Origin: a marine gamma proteobacterium HTCC2080
GTDB taxonomy: Bacteria; Pseudomonadota; Gammaproteobacteria; Pseudomonadales; Halieaceae
Direction: 5' to 3'
Assembly: GCA_000169115.1 (NCBI GenBank)
Contig: AAVV01000001.1
Location: 372,001 to 436,000, forward strand
DNA: 64,000 nucleotides
The position numbers and the translations under genes were made by a program. This document shows positions 34,286 to 44,026 of this stretch, piece by piece (position 1 is the first letter of the stretch; the number at the start of each line of letters is the position of its first letter). The notes under the pieces were generated by a model, which saw only the letters and a list, made by a program, of their open reading frames with translations, did no database searches and was not told the origin of the DNA.

Positions 34286-35338
34286 ATGACGCCATTTGCT
34301 ATGCCACCGACTGATCTTTCAGGCCGCGCGACGAATTTGCTCCGAACATTGGTCGAAATGCACATTCGTGACGGACAACCAGTAGGTTCCAAGAGCCTGC
34401 AGGCCCACAGCGCTTTATCGGTGAGTCCGGCAACCGTTCGCAATATCATGTCTGATCTCGAAGATAGAGGGTTTTTGACCTCGCCCCATACGTCGGCTGG
34501 GAGAATCCCTACGGCTAGAGGTTACCGGTTTTTTGTAGATACGCTGTTACAAGTTCAGCCGATAGAGGCCAATGCAGTTCTAGCCTTGCGGGAAGAGCTT
34601 GACCCTAATCGAACGGCCAAGGATTTAGTGCAAACAGCGTCGTCGCTGTTAGCCCACGTGACCTCCCAGGCAGGCATCGTTACCGTACCTAAAACTGCGG
34701 TTAATCAGCTGAGGCAGGTTGAGTTTCTCCCGTTATCAGAAAATCGGGTTCTGGTGATTTTGGTGGTGAACGAACGTGAAGTGCAAAATCGGGTGATCGA
34801 ATTGTCGCAGCCCTTAACCGAGGCGCAGCTAAAAGCGGCTGCAGACCTCATCAACCATCGTTATGCCGGCGCTGATTTAGTAGAGGTTAAGGCACGACTT
34901 GTTGAGGAAATGGCAGAGGCGCGAAGTCGTATTGACGAATATATGGCGGCAGCCCTCGATTTAGCTAATCGGGCGCTCGACGACGGTGAGCCCAGTGAGG
35001 ATTATGTTGTCGCGGGAGAGAATTACCTCTTAGGGCAGGCGCATCCTGAAGATATGGATAAGCTTCGAGAGCTTTTCGACGCATTTCAGCATAAAAGAGA
35101 TGTTCTTGAGCTTCTTGAGCGGTCTTACCGCGCACAGGGTGTGCAAATTTTTATTGGCGAGGAGGCTGGATACGATGTCTTCGGTGATTATTCCGTGGTC
35201 ACCGCGCCCTATGCCCAAGGCAGCCGCACCTTAGGAGTTTTGGGGGTTATAGGGCCCACACGCATGGCCTACGAGCGGGTCATACCAATGGTGGATGTGA
35301 CGGCGAAGATGCTGAGTGCCGCGTTATCGCGCTCGTAG
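34286..35338 (+). CDS. hrcA: Heat-inducible transcription repressor HrcA
   Basis: The product has 350 residues; ATG 34286 follows AGGA at about 7 bases. HrcA represses groESL and sometimes dnaK operons by binding CIRCE elements, with GroEL as corepressor. The winged helix (VGSKSLQAHSALSVSPATVR, NIMSDLEDRGFLTSPHTSAG, RIPTARGYRFFVD) is diagnostic. It directly precedes grpE-dnaK-dnaJ, as in hrcA-grpE-dnaK operons of other phyla, but no CIRCE inverted repeat is seen before hrcA, grpE or dnaK. Its targets are therefore probably elsewhere, such as groESL. Confidence 0.95.
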   Translation: MTPFAMPPTDLSGRATNLLRTLVEMHIRDGQPVGSKSLQAHSALSVSPATVRNIMSDLEDRGFLTSPHTSAGRIPTARGYRFFVDTLLQVQPIEANAVLALREELDPNRTAKDLVQTASSLLAHVTSQAGIVTVPKTAVNQLRQVEFLPLSENRVLVILVVNEREVQNRVIELSQPLTEAQLKAAADLINHRYAGADLVEVKARLVEEMAEARSRIDEYMAAALDLANRALDDGEPSEDYVVAGENYLLGQAHPEDMDKLRELFDAFQHKRDVLELLERSYRAQGVQIFIGEEAGYDVFGDYSVVTAPYAQGSRTLGVLGVIGPTRMAYERVIPMVDVTAKMLSAALSRS

Positions 35339-35741
35339 CTGACCGGAAGTAGCTAAGGCCGTGGTGGATTTTTCGAGACCATTGCGGCCTTTCCCGACCC
35401 CCAGTTCACTTTCCCAACCTGAAGCCCAATTTAGCAAAAACATTCAGCAACCCTCGATCTCATAACCGGAGGGCTCTGTTTTAGCTCGTCAAATGCACTT
35501 TTTCAGCCCGTCATGGGCGCGATTGGTGCTGGCACTTACGACCACTCCCAGTCTGCGATCGCATTGTGTTGTTACCGTGTCGTCAACTTCAATGGTGTGA
35601 TATTCCGACCAAGCGCTCCACAAATTGGGTTCGGAGCTTGAAATCGTTGTTAACCATCCCCATTTCGAATTCCAAACCAAGGCGGCGCCTGTTGCGTAGC
35701 CTGCCTCACTTATGATTGAACCATTCCAGAGGATACCGGAG
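35339..35741. other. hrcA-grpE intergenic region
   Basis: About 400 bases lie before the preferred grpE start. The stretch holds the sigma-32 promoter at 35637-35665 and no CIRCE element. No clear terminator after hrcA was seen. Confidence 0.5.
35637..35665 (+). promoter_or_regulatory. Sigma-32 (RpoH) heat-shock promoter of grpE
   Basis: CTTGAAA (35637-35643) and CCCCATTT (35658-35665) are separated by 14 bases, a near-perfect match to the E. coli RpoH consensus CTTGAAA-N(13-15)-CCCCATnT. Transcription would start near 35672, giving a leader of about 70 bases before the grpE ATG. Confidence 0.85.
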
Positions 35742-36305
35742 ATGGCAGACGACAAAACCGAATACACCGATGATGAATCGAGTGCCTCTGTAGGAAGCAC
35801 TGTTGATGTTACCGACGAGGATGCTGAGTCAATAGAATTGAACCTTGATGACGTCGCGGCTCAGTTGGAGGCGGATCTGGCGGAGGCTAAAGACGCTGCG
35901 CTTCGCGCTCAGGCCGATGCGGTAAACGTTCAGCGCCGCGCTGAGCAAGAGGTCGATAAAGCACGAAAATTTGCCTTAGAGCGCTTCGTCAGCGAATTGC
36001 TGCCCGTGGTCGATAACATGGAGCGCGCACTCGAGGCTGCAGGAACCGATGAAGCGGTGAAACCCATTGTTGAAGGAGTTGAGCTCACGCAAAAGAGTTT
36101 GATTGATGCGCTTCAAAAGCACGGCGTAGAGACCATTGACCCTATGGGAGAGCCTTTCGATCCTCAGATCGCTCAAGCTATGAGCATGGTGGAAAATCCT
36201 GAGGTAGAACCGAATACGGTAATTGCTGTCATGCAAAAGGGATATCAACTAAATGGGCGATTGGTTCGCCCGGCAATGGTGATGGTGAGCAAGGCTGCCG
36301 AGTAA
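35742..36305 (+). CDS. grpE: Nucleotide exchange factor GrpE
   Basis: The product has 187 residues from ATG 35742, which has AGAGG 9 bases upstream; an ATG at 35712 lacks a binding site. GrpE drives ADP release from DnaK. The N-terminus is acidic and disordered, followed by a long coiled coil (~residues 40-95, [20 protein letters not shown]) and the conserved beta-wing [15 protein letters not shown] to [20 protein letters not shown]. It begins the grpE-dnaK-dnaJ block under its own heat-shock promoter. Confidence 0.96.
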   Translation: MADDKTEYTDDESSASVGSTVDVTDEDAESIELNLDDVAAQLEADLAEAKDAALRAQADAVNVQRRAEQEVDKARKFALERFVSELLPVVDNMERALEAAGTDEAVKPIVEGVELTQKSLIDALQKHGVETIDPMGEPFDPQIAQAMSMVENPEVEPNTVIAVMQKGYQLNGRLVRPAMVMVSKAAE

Positions 36306-36321
36306 TACCCTCATAAAAAGT

Positions 36322-36349
36322 CTTGAATTTTTTTAAATCGGACCCATCT
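36322..36349 (+). promoter_or_regulatory. Sigma-32 (RpoH) heat-shock promoter of dnaK
   Basis: CTTGAA (36322-36327) and ACCCATCT (36342-36349) are separated by 14 bases. It lies 52 bases before the dnaK ATG, so dnaK has its own heat-shock promoter in addition to read-through from grpE. Confidence 0.8.
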
Positions 36350-36401
36350 ATACAAGCAAGCAAGGATGACGGGCAGAAGTCCCCGTTTACAGGAGAGAGT
36401 A

Positions 36402-38339
36402 ATGGGCAAAATTATTGGAATAGACCTTGGAACCACCAATTCGTGTGTATCGGTATTGGAAGGTGGAAAGGCGCGAGTTATTGAAAATGCAGAAGGCGGG
36501 CGCACCACGCCTTCAATTGTCGCTTATGCCGACGATGATGAGATTCTGGTGGGGCAGGCGGCTAAGCGTCAGGCCGTTACCAACCCTACCAACACGCTCT
36601 ACGCGGTAAAGCGCCTAATCGGGCGCCGCTTTGAAGATAAAGTGGTACAAAAGGACATCAAGATGGTGCCCTATAACATTGTCAAAGCCGACAATGGTGA
36701 TGCTTGGGTCGAGGCCAAAGGCAACAGCATGGCGCCTCCACAGGTGTCTGCTGAAGTCCTGCGCAAGATGAAGAAGACCGCGGAAGAATTTTTGGGTGAA
36801 ACGGTCTCAGAAGCGGTAATTACAGTGCCGGCTTACTTCAACGATTCGCAGCGTCAGGCCACGAAAGACGCTGGAAAGATTGCCGGACTCGAGGTGAAGC
36901 GCATTATCAATGAGCCAACGGCAGCTGCATTGGCTTATGGCATGGACAAGTCTCAGGGAGATCGCACAATTGCGGTATACGATCTGGGTGGCGGTACCTT
37001 CGACATTTCAGTGATTGAAATTGCCGAGGTCGACGGTGAGCATCAGTTTGAGGTTCTCGCAACCAATGGCGATACCTTTCTCGGCGGAGAAGATTTCGAC
37101 CTTCGATTGATCGAGTATTTGGCGGATGAATTCAAACGAGAGAATGGCATTGACTTGCACGGTGATCCTCTTGCGTTGCAGCGCCTTAAAGAAGCTGCCG
37201 AAAAAGCCAAGATTGAACTCTCTAGTGCCCAGCAGACGGAGGTCAACCTACCGTACATTACTGCCGATGCCACGGGCCCCAAGCACCTGGTGGTGAAGTT
37301 GTCTCGGTCTAAGCTCGAGTCTTTAGTGGAGGATCTGGTCACACGTTCATTAGATCCCGTAAAAACTGCATTGGCAGATGCAGGACTGTCGCCCTCTGAA
37401 ATACAAGACGTTATCTTGGTCGGTGGACAGACGCGTATGCCCTTAGTGCAGACGACAGTAACTGACTTCTTTGGTAAGGAGCCTCGCAAGGATGTAAATC
37501 CTGATGAGGCGGTCGCTATGGGCGCTTCTATTCAGGGTGCTGTGCTCGCTGGTGACGTCAAAGATGTTCTGTTGCTTGACGTGACACCGCTGACTCTTGG
37601 TATTGAAACGATGGGTAGTGTTGCGACACCGTTAATTGAGAAGAACACCACGATTCCAACTAAAAAATCTCAGGTGTTTTCAACAGCTGAAGACAATCAG
37701 ACGGCGGTAACTATTCACGTGGTTCAGGGTGAGCGCAAACAGGCGGCCCAAAATAAGTCGCTCGGTCGGTTTGACCTTGCTGATATTCCACCGGCACCGC
37801 GAGGCGTGCCTCAGGTTGAGGTGACTTTTGACCTTGATGCCAACGGTATTCTTAATGTGTCTGCCAAAGACAAAGCCACGGGCAAAGAGCAGTCGATTCG
37901 TATTACGGCGTCGGGTGGTCTCTCTGAGGACGAGATTGAGCAAATGGTGCAAGACGCCGAAGCTAACGCAGAGGCCGATAAGAAGTTCGAAGAGATGATT
38001 ACTGTCCGAAACAGCTGCGATGGCATGGTTCACGCTGCGCGAAAGACTCTCGAGGAAGCGGGAGAGCACTCAACGGTCGACGAGCGCGCGGCTATTGAAG
38101 CCGCAATTGCCGAGGCTGAAGAAGCCATGCAAGGCGATGATAAAGAGGCGATCGAGGCAGCTACGACCAAAATCACAGAGGCAACGGGTCCGGTAGCGCA
38201 GAAGATGTACGCGGCGCAAGAGGCTGAAGGTGCAGCGGAGGCCGCAGGTGCTGAGGCGGGCGCTTCTACAGGTTCTGCTGACGACGGTGACGTTGTTGAT
38301 GCTGAGTTTGAGGAAGTCAAAGAAGACGACAAGCCATAA
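36402..38339 (+). CDS. dnaK: Hsp70 chaperone DnaK
   Basis: The product has 645 residues from ATG 36402, with AGGAGAG upstream. The ATPase signature [13 protein letters not shown] at the N-terminus, [16 protein letters not shown] near residue 195 and the phosphate-2 loop [13 protein letters not shown] near residue 340 are present, followed by the substrate-binding domain ([15 protein letters not shown]) and a lid ending in an Ala/Glu-rich tail with EEVKEDDKP. Length and motifs are standard. It is transcribed with grpE and dnaJ; a terminator-like hairpin before dnaJ may limit read-through. Confidence 0.98.
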   Translation: MGKIIGIDLGTTNSCVSVLEGGKARVIENAEGGRTTPSIVAYADDDEILVGQAAKRQAVTNPTNTLYAVKRLIGRRFEDKVVQKDIKMVPYNIVKADNGDAWVEAKGNSMAPPQVSAEVLRKMKKTAEEFLGETVSEAVITVPAYFNDSQRQATKDAGKIAGLEVKRIINEPTAAALAYGMDKSQGDRTIAVYDLGGGTFDISVIEIAEVDGEHQFEVLATNGDTFLGGEDFDLRLIEYLADEFKRENGIDLHGDPLALQRLKEAAEKAKIELSSAQQTEVNLPYITADATGPKHLVVKLSRSKLESLVEDLVTRSLDPVKTALADAGLSPSEIQDVILVGGQTRMPLVQTTVTDFFGKEPRKDVNPDEAVAMGASIQGAVLAGDVKDVLLLDVTPLTLGIETMGSVATPLIEKNTTIPTKKSQVFSTAEDNQTAVTIHVVQGERKQAAQNKSLGRFDLADIPPAPRGVPQVEVTFDLDANGILNVSAKDKATGKEQSIRITASGGLSEDEIEQMVQDAEANAEADKKFEEMITVRNSCDGMVHAARKTLEEAGEHSTVDERAAIEAAIAEAEEAMQGDDKEAIEAATTKITEATGPVAQKMYAAQEAEGAAEAAGAEAGASTGSADDGDVVDAEFEEVKEDDKP

Positions 38340-38410
38340 GTGAGGGGTCTGTCTGTGTAACGGACGGCCCGATCTCACATCCCCTATCGGGGAGTATCAT
38401 GGTAAGTTCA

Positions 38411-38441
38411 ACGCGGGTTTTTTTAAGCCCGCGTATTTTTT
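38411..38441 (+). terminator. Intrinsic terminator or attenuator between dnaK and dnaJ
   Basis: ACGCGGG pairs with CCCGCGT around a 10-base loop (tttttttaag), and a T-rich run follows. It sits 72 bases after the dnaK stop and 45 before dnaJ. It may lower dnaJ expression relative to dnaK. A smaller CCCC/GGGG hairpin lies just upstream. Confidence 0.75.
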
Positions 38442-38485
38442 ATGGGGATCGGCGTCCCCTTTGAGCAACTACAGGCTAAGCAGCA

Positions 38486-39616
38486 ATGTCCAAGCGTGAC
38501 TATTACGAGGTTCTCGGGGTTGATCGGTCTACGGCAGACCCGGATATCAAGAAGGCATATCGCCGTATCGCCATGAAGTTTCATCCTGATCGGAATCCCG
38601 ATGACAAGGATGCGGATGCCAAATTCAAGGAGGCGACCGAGGCCTACGACGTTTTGATGAACGCTGATAAGCGCGCAGCTTACGATCAGTTTGGTCACGC
38701 GGGTCTGGAGCAAGGCGCTGGCGGCGGCGGTTTTCAGGGCGGCTCCAATTTTAGCGATATTTTTGGCGACGTCTTCGGGGATATTTTTGGCGGCGGTGGC
38801 GGCGGTGGACGACAAGGTCCGCAACGGGGTTCTGATTTACGTTACACCATGGAGGTAAGCCTCGAAGAGGCTGTTCGTGGGGCAACGCGAGAAATCAAAG
38901 TACCCACGCTACAGCACTGCAACACCTGTGACGGCAGCGGCGCAAAGCCAGGTACCAAGCCGGTTACCTGTGGTAGCTGCGGTGGTGCCGGGCAGGTTCG
39001 CATGCAGCAGGGCTTTTTTCAGGTGCAGCAAACCTGTCCCAAATGTCGTGGGCAAGGAAAGACCATCTCTGATCCTTGTCGTGATTGTCGTGGTCAGGGG
39101 CTATTGGAAAAGACCAAGACGTTGTCGGTTAAGGTGCCGCCTGGCGTTGATACCGGCGACCGCATCCGATTGAGTGGGGAAGGCGAGGCAGGGCCGTCAG
39201 GTGGGCCCAGCGGTGACTTATTCGTGCAGATTGCCGTGCGACAACATAACCTTTTTGAGCGAGATGGACGCAATTTATATTGCGAGGTACCCATTAATTT
39301 TGTCGATGCCGCTTTGGGTGGAGAGTTAGAGGTTCCAACCCTTGATGGCAAGGTGAAGTTGAAAATCCCCTCCGAGACGCAGACCGGAAAAATGTTTCGA
39401 TTGCGGGGCAAGGGCGTGCTGCCTGTGCGCGGTGGTCCCATTGGGGACTTAATGTGTCGAGCCGTTGTTGAGACCCCAATTAATCTCAGTGCCCAGCAGA
39501 AGCAATTACTGCAAGAGTTTCGATCCACTCTCGATGAGGGGGGCAATCGCCAATCACCCCGTCAGTCGAGTTGGTTTGAAGGGGTAAGATCGTTTTTTGA
39601 CGGAATGACTAAGTGA
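38486..39616 (+). CDS. dnaJ: Co-chaperone DnaJ (Hsp40)
   Basis: The 376-residue protein is a class A J-protein. The J domain has HPD in [14 protein letters not shown] near residue 34. A Gly/Phe-rich linker follows ([18 protein letters not shown]). The zinc-binding domain has four repeats: [24 protein letters not shown] and CRDCRGQG. The two C-terminal client-binding domains follow. The stop overlaps the GTG start of dapB. Confidence 0.98.
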   Translation: MSKRDYYEVLGVDRSTADPDIKKAYRRIAMKFHPDRNPDDKDADAKFKEATEAYDVLMNADKRAAYDQFGHAGLEQGAGGGGFQGGSNFSDIFGDVFGDIFGGGGGGGRQGPQRGSDLRYTMEVSLEEAVRGATREIKVPTLQHCNTCDGSGAKPGTKPVTCGSCGGAGQVRMQQGFFQVQQTCPKCRGQGKTISDPCRDCRGQGLLEKTKTLSVKVPPGVDTGDRIRLSGEGEAGPSGGPSGDLFVQIAVRQHNLFERDGRNLYCEVPINFVDAALGGELEVPTLDGKVKLKIPSETQTGKMFRLRGKGVLPVRGGPIGDLMCRAVVETPINLSAQQKQLLQEFRSTLDEGGNRQSPRQSSWFEGVRSFFDGMTK

Positions 39617-40428
39617 CCACAAAGCTGGGTATCGCGGGTGCATCGGGTCGAATGGGTCGAATGCTTCTCGAGGCCATAGCGGCGAGCGAATACAACGTAG
39701 TGCTAAGCGCCGCAATTTTACGTCCTGGCAGTGCCCTTTGTGGCGTCGATACTGGGACGTTGTTGGGCGGCACTCCTTCAGGGGTGCTCTTTACCGAGGA
39801 CATAAAAGTAGCTGTTAACGAAGTTGATGTCCTCGTTGACTTTACGCCTCCGTCTGCAGCAGTGCTAAACGCGCAGTATTGTGCAGCGACGGGTACGCCG
39901 CTGGTTTCGGGGACAACCGGTTTTTCTGCGACGCAAGTTAAGCAATTCCATGAAGCGACTCGTGCCATTGCACTGTGTCAGGCCTCTAACTTTTCAACAG
40001 GCGTAAACTTAGCCTATCGCCTGTTGGCGCAGGCCGCCGCTATTTTGGGTTCAGAGGCAGATATCGAGATTAGCGAGGCCCATCATCGACACAAGGTTGA
40101 TGCCCCAAGTGGTACAGCCATTGCCATGGGTGAGGTGGTAGCAGCAGCGACGGGACGTAACCTCGCTGACGTTGCGGTATATGGCCGTGAGGGCCTCACC
40201 GGCAAGCGAGATCGGGAAACTATCGGTTTTTCAACGGTGCGCGCGGGAGATATTGTGGGCGACCACACGGTCACCTTTGCGGCTCAAGGTGAACGCCTCG
40301 AAATTACACATAAGGCCAGCTCTAGAATGGCTTTTGCCCGGGGCGCGATTCGCGCCGCGGTCTGGTTGATCAATCAAAAGCCCGGCGTGTATGACATGCA
40401 AGATGTTCTGGGCTTAAAGGAGAATTAA
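39613..40428 (+). CDS. dapB: 4-hydroxy-tetrahydrodipicolinate reductase DapB
   Basis: The 271-residue protein starts with GTG overlapping the dnaJ stop (GTGA). DapB carries out the second step of lysine/diaminopimelate synthesis. The NAD(P) loop [16 protein letters not shown], the catalytic motif [18 protein letters not shown] and the [17 protein letters not shown] stretch are diagnostic. Lysine metabolism and chaperone genes are often adjacent in gammaproteobacteria (dnaJ-dapB-carA); here carA is replaced by a thioredoxin-TPR gene. Confidence 0.97.
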   Translation: MTTKLGIAGASGRMGRMLLEAIAASEYNVVLSAAILRPGSALCGVDTGTLLGGTPSGVLFTEDIKVAVNEVDVLVDFTPPSAAVLNAQYCAATGTPLVSGTTGFSATQVKQFHEATRAIALCQASNFSTGVNLAYRLLAQAAAILGSEADIEISEAHHRHKVDAPSGTAIAMGEVVAAATGRNLADVAVYGREGLTGKRDRETIGFSTVRAGDIVGDHTVTFAAQGERLEITHKASSRMAFARGAIRAAVWLINQKPGVYDMQDVLGLKEN

Positions 40429-40431
40429 GTC

Positions 40432-41292
40432 ATGAATTCAGTGGCACATGTTGTCAATATTGACGAATCAAACGCTCAGGAACAGCTTATTGAAGAGTCA
40501 CACAATAGGCCTGTTGTCGTTGATTTTTGGGCCGATTGGTGTGAACCCTGTAAGCAGCTGATGCCCATTTTAGAGAAGCTAGCCGCAGAGTACGCCGGCG
40601 CTTTTCTGCTGGCCAAAGTCAATGCCGATGAGCAGCAAACCTTGGCGAGCCAGTTAGGCGTTAGAAGCTTGCCCACCGTTATGGTGATCAAGGATGGACA
40701 GCCCATTGATGGTTTTGCGGGGGCTCAGCCTGAATCTGCTGTTCGTGAAATGTTGGAAAAGCATTTGCCCTCGCCGTGGAATGCGAAAATTGCTGAAGCG
40801 ACTGAGCTGCTAGACGCCGGAGACACGGCGGCTGCTTTGGCGCTATTGCGTGGCGCTTGGGAAGACTCTAATAAGCTTAAAGAATTAACCCACGCTTACG
40901 CCGGTGCTTTGGTAGAGGCTAACAGGCTGGATGAAGCAACGGCTGTGCTAGGTGAAGTTCGTTTGGTAGATCAAGACGCCCTTCATGAGCAGCTGATGGC
41001 CCAGATTGAGTTGAAGCGCGTGGCTGGGAAGTCTCCCGAAATAGAAGCTTTAGAAGCCAAGCTTGCGACAGATAGCAGCGATCATGGCGTTAGGGTTCAG
41101 TTGGCAGTTCAGCTTAGCGCAGCAGATCATCACAAAGAGGCGCTTGAACATCTGCTAACTGTGTTGCGATCAGATCGTGACTGGAATAATGGTGAAGCAA
41201 AGCGCCTTTATTTGGATACCCTGACCACTATAGGTAAGGGCGATCCGCTGGCGGCGGAGTACCAGCGCAAACTGTTTTCTATACTTTATTAG
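40432..41292 (+). CDS. Thioredoxin-TPR chaperedoxin, CnoX/YbbN-like
   Basis: The 286-residue protein has an N-terminal thioredoxin fold with active-site WCEPC in VVDFWADWCEPCKQLMPI and cis-Pro loop LGVRSLPTVMVI, then a helical TPR-like C-terminal half (~residues 115-286). This is the layout of CnoX (YbbN), a holdase that passes clients to DnaK and GroEL. E. coli CnoX has lost the first catalytic Cys; here the CxxC is complete, so a redox role is possible. It lies 3 bases after dapB in the dnaJ transcript, fitting a chaperone partner of DnaK/DnaJ. Confidence 0.88.
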   Translation: MNSVAHVVNIDESNAQEQLIEESHNRPVVVDFWADWCEPCKQLMPILEKLAAEYAGAFLLAKVNADEQQTLASQLGVRSLPTVMVIKDGQPIDGFAGAQPESAVREMLEKHLPSPWNAKIAEATELLDAGDTAAALALLRGAWEDSNKLKELTHAYAGALVEANRLDEATAVLGEVRLVDQDALHEQLMAQIELKRVAGKSPEIEALEAKLATDSSDHGVRVQLAVQLSAADHHKEALEHLLTVLRSDRDWNNGEAKRLYLDTLTTIGKGDPLAAEYQRKLFSILY

Positions 41293-41566
41293 TCGGGTTG
41301 GGGCTAGGCCGAGCGCGCACCGTGGCGTTAGTTATTATCGCCTTCCTGCGCACCGCTTAAAATCCCACAGTAACGACTTCTTCGTAGGCCAACATCAGTG
41401 CCGTACTTTTTAGAAGCGCGTAAACCCTAGCAAAAATCAGGTCGAATAAAGGGTACTTGCAATCGCCGGCCAACTTGCCTACATTCCACAGCGTAGAAAA
41501 ACATACTCAAGGTTCAAAACTTGGCGATTTACTCAGCAGATCGCCCCTGATAATTGCGAGGCACCT

Positions 41567-42745
41567 ATGGATATTGCGTTTTCCCCCGAAGAATTGACGT
41601 TCCGGGAAGAGGTTCGTGGCTTTTTTGACGAGCAGTTTGACGACGAACTGGTTTCACGTTTACGTGGAGACAACTTTAAAGCGGCTATCGTTGAATGGCA
41701 GCAGCGGCTTTATAAGAAAGGCTGGATTGCGGCTAATTGGCCTGTGGAGCACGGCGGTACTGGATGGACACCCACTCAAAAGTACATTTATGAAACTGAG
41801 CGGTCCGAGCGCGGTATACCTGGTGTGATTCCTTTTGGCATCGGCATGGTCGGTCCCATGATTTACCAGTTTGGTACGACCGAACAAAAAGAGAAATTTC
41901 TACCTGGAATTCTCGATAGTAATACTTGGTGGTGCCAAGGTTACTCCGAGCCAGGTTCCGGGTCAGACTTGGCTTCGTTAAAAACTAAAGCGGAGCTTGA
42001 TGGTGATCATTATGTGATCAACGGCGCCAAGATCTGGACAAGCTATGCTCAGTATGCCGACTGGATCTTTGTGTTGGTTCGCACCAGCAACGAAGGCAAG
42101 AAGCAGGAAGGCATTACGTTCATTTTGGTTGATATGAAGACCCCGGGTATCAAGATTAACCCGATTATCTCAATCGATAACGAGCACAGCCTCAATGAGG
42201 TTGAGTTCAGCGATGTGCGTGTTCCGGTTGAAAATGTTGTCGGTGAAGTGAACAAGGGATGGACCGTTGCCAAGGCGCTGTTGGCCCACGAGCGAACGGG
42301 TATTGCAGACGTGGCTCAATCCAAACGAAATATTCGCCTGATTAAGGACGCTGCTGCTGCCGAGATCAATGGTGGTAAACGCTTGATGGATGATGCGGGT
42401 TTCCAAGCCAAGGTTGCAGATCTTGAAATTGAACTCATGGCCCTTGAGTTTACCGAGTTGCGCACGTTGGCAGCGATGGCCGCTGGTGGTTTTCCTGGCC
42501 CGGAGTCATCGCTTCTTAAGATCAAGGGCACTGAATTGCAGCAGGCTACTCAGGAGCTGCGCATGGAAACCGCGGCCTATTATCAAGGGGTTCTGCCTAA
42601 CAATATGGACCCTGAGGTTTTGGGGCACAGCTGGACCCATGAAGCGTTCCGAAACTACATGTATGGGCGTGCAGCGACCATCTATGGCGGTTCTAATGAA
42701 GTTCAAAAGAACATTATCGCTAAATACGTACTGGGCCTGGAATAA
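41567..42745 (+). CDS. Acyl-CoA dehydrogenase (first of an adjacent pair)
   Basis: The 392-residue flavoprotein forms an alpha,beta double bond in an acyl-CoA. FAD/substrate motifs are WWCQGYSEPGSGSDLASLKT and the later HYVINGAKIWTSYAQYADWI. The segment LLAHERTGIADVAQSKR has a Glu in the helix-G position used by isovaleryl- and long-chain-type enzymes, while the classic C-terminal catalytic YEG reads YGGSNEVQKNIIA. It is 20 bases upstream of a second, shorter member, and the two may form a mixed oligomer, as known for some steroid- and branched-chain-degrading ACADs. Confidence 0.9.
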   Translation: MDIAFSPEELTFREEVRGFFDEQFDDELVSRLRGDNFKAAIVEWQQRLYKKGWIAANWPVEHGGTGWTPTQKYIYETERSERGIPGVIPFGIGMVGPMIYQFGTTEQKEKFLPGILDSNTWWCQGYSEPGSGSDLASLKTKAELDGDHYVINGAKIWTSYAQYADWIFVLVRTSNEGKKQEGITFILVDMKTPGIKINPIISIDNEHSLNEVEFSDVRVPVENVVGEVNKGWTVAKALLAHERTGIADVAQSKRNIRLIKDAAAAEINGGKRLMDDAGFQAKVADLEIELMALEFTELRTLAAMAAGGFPGPESSLLKIKGTELQQATQELRMETAAYYQGVLPNNMDPEVLGHSWTHEAFRNYMYGRAATIYGGSNEVQKNIIAKYVLGLE

Positions 42746-42765
42746 AGGTCTAGAGGGGACAAGAT

Positions 42766-43905
42766 ATGAATTTTGATTTTTCAGAAGAACAGCAAATGGT
42801 ACGCGATTCTATCGCGCGATTTGTGCAGGATGACTACGACTGGGACACCCGACGCGCGATTGTTGCATCGGATACCGGTATGAGCGAAAAAGCCTGGCAA
42901 ACCTTTGCTGAGCTGGGTTGGTTGTCGATTCCCTTCGCCGAGGCAGATGGTGGGTTTGGCGGAAATATTGTCGATACCATGGTCATTATGGAAGAGATTG
43001 GCAAAGGGTTAGTTGTAGAACCCTACCTGCCGACTGTTGTGTTGTTCGGTGGTCTTATTGCTCGTGCGGGTAACGAGGCACAGCGCAGTGCCTGGATTCC
43101 GTCGATCATTGAGGGTTCGACCTCGGGTGCCTTTGCTTATCTTGAGCGTCAGAGCCGCTTCGAAATCGCCGACTGCTTGACCCAAGCGAAAGCGGCTGGT
43201 GATGGCTGGGTACTCAACGGTGAAAAGGTTGTCGTTTTCAATGGCGCGAACTGTAACCAGATGATCGTCTTGGCTCGTACCGCGGGCGAGCAGTCGGACC
43301 GTGAGGGACTGTCTTTGTTTGTGGTTGCTGCCGATGCCGAGGGCGTGAATCGTGTTGATTATCCGATGATGGATGGTCAGCGCGTTGCGAACATTACCTT
43401 CACTGACGTTGCTTTAAACGCTGATTCGTTGCTAGGTGAGGCCGGGGCTGCGATGGCTACCGTTGACCCAATGATTCAAGAGGCGACGATAGCGCTAATG
43501 GCCGAGGCCGTTGGTTGCATGGGCACCCTGAATACCAAGACGCTGGAATACACCAAAACGCGAGAGCAGTTTGGGGTGGCTATTGGCTCTTTCCAGTCCT
43601 TGCAGCATCGCATGGTGGACACAATGATGGCCTACGAACAGGCAAAGTCGCTGCTGTTCAAGGTGGTTTGCGAGTACAAGCAGGATCCCGCGAGTGCGGA
43701 ATCCAGTATTCATGCGCTGAAGGTGTTTATCGATAAAAATGCCAAGCTTGTTTATGGCGAGGCAACCCAAATGCACGGCGGTATGGGAATTACCGACGAG
43801 CTGGACATCGGGCATTATGCAAAGCGTCTTATGATGATCAACACGACCTTTGGTGATGCAACTTATCACCGTGCGCAGTACATCGATAAGGCCTACGCAG
43901 CCTGA
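42766..43905 (+). CDS. Acyl-CoA dehydrogenase (second of an adjacent pair)
   Basis: The 379-residue ACAD-fold protein begins MNFDFSEEQQMVRDSIARFV. Its FAD-binding segment is less canonical (AFAYLERQSRFEIADCLTQA), and the C-terminal motif is QMHGGMGITDELDIGHYAKR. A separate catalytic Glu is not obvious. Together with the preceding gene it resembles a two-subunit ACAD in which one chain has weaker catalytic motifs. A strong terminator follows. Confidence 0.88.
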   Translation: MNFDFSEEQQMVRDSIARFVQDDYDWDTRRAIVASDTGMSEKAWQTFAELGWLSIPFAEADGGFGGNIVDTMVIMEEIGKGLVVEPYLPTVVLFGGLIARAGNEAQRSAWIPSIIEGSTSGAFAYLERQSRFEIADCLTQAKAAGDGWVLNGEKVVVFNGANCNQMIVLARTAGEQSDREGLSLFVVAADAEGVNRVDYPMMDGQRVANITFTDVALNADSLLGEAGAAMATVDPMIQEATIALMAEAVGCMGTLNTKTLEYTKTREQFGVAIGSFQSLQHRMVDTMMAYEQAKSLLFKVVCEYKQDPASAESSIHALKVFIDKNAKLVYGEATQMHGGMGITDELDIGHYAKRLMMINTTFGDATYHRAQYIDKAYAA

Positions 43906-43928
43906 ACCCAGGGCTGGCTTAAAATAAA

Positions 43929-43955
43929 CCCGCCTTTCACTGGCGGGTTTTTTTT
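43929..43955 (+). terminator. Intrinsic terminator after the ACAD pair
   Basis: The stem CCCGCC/GGCGGG (43929-43934 and 43942-43947) has a 7-base loop and eight Ts. It ends the acyl-CoA dehydrogenase operon. Confidence 0.9.
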
Positions 43956-44026
43956 GCCTCGCGATAATGAAATTGCAAGGGGTAGGTGGGACCCCTACAC
44001 TGAGCGCCCTAAACAGGGATCTAATC

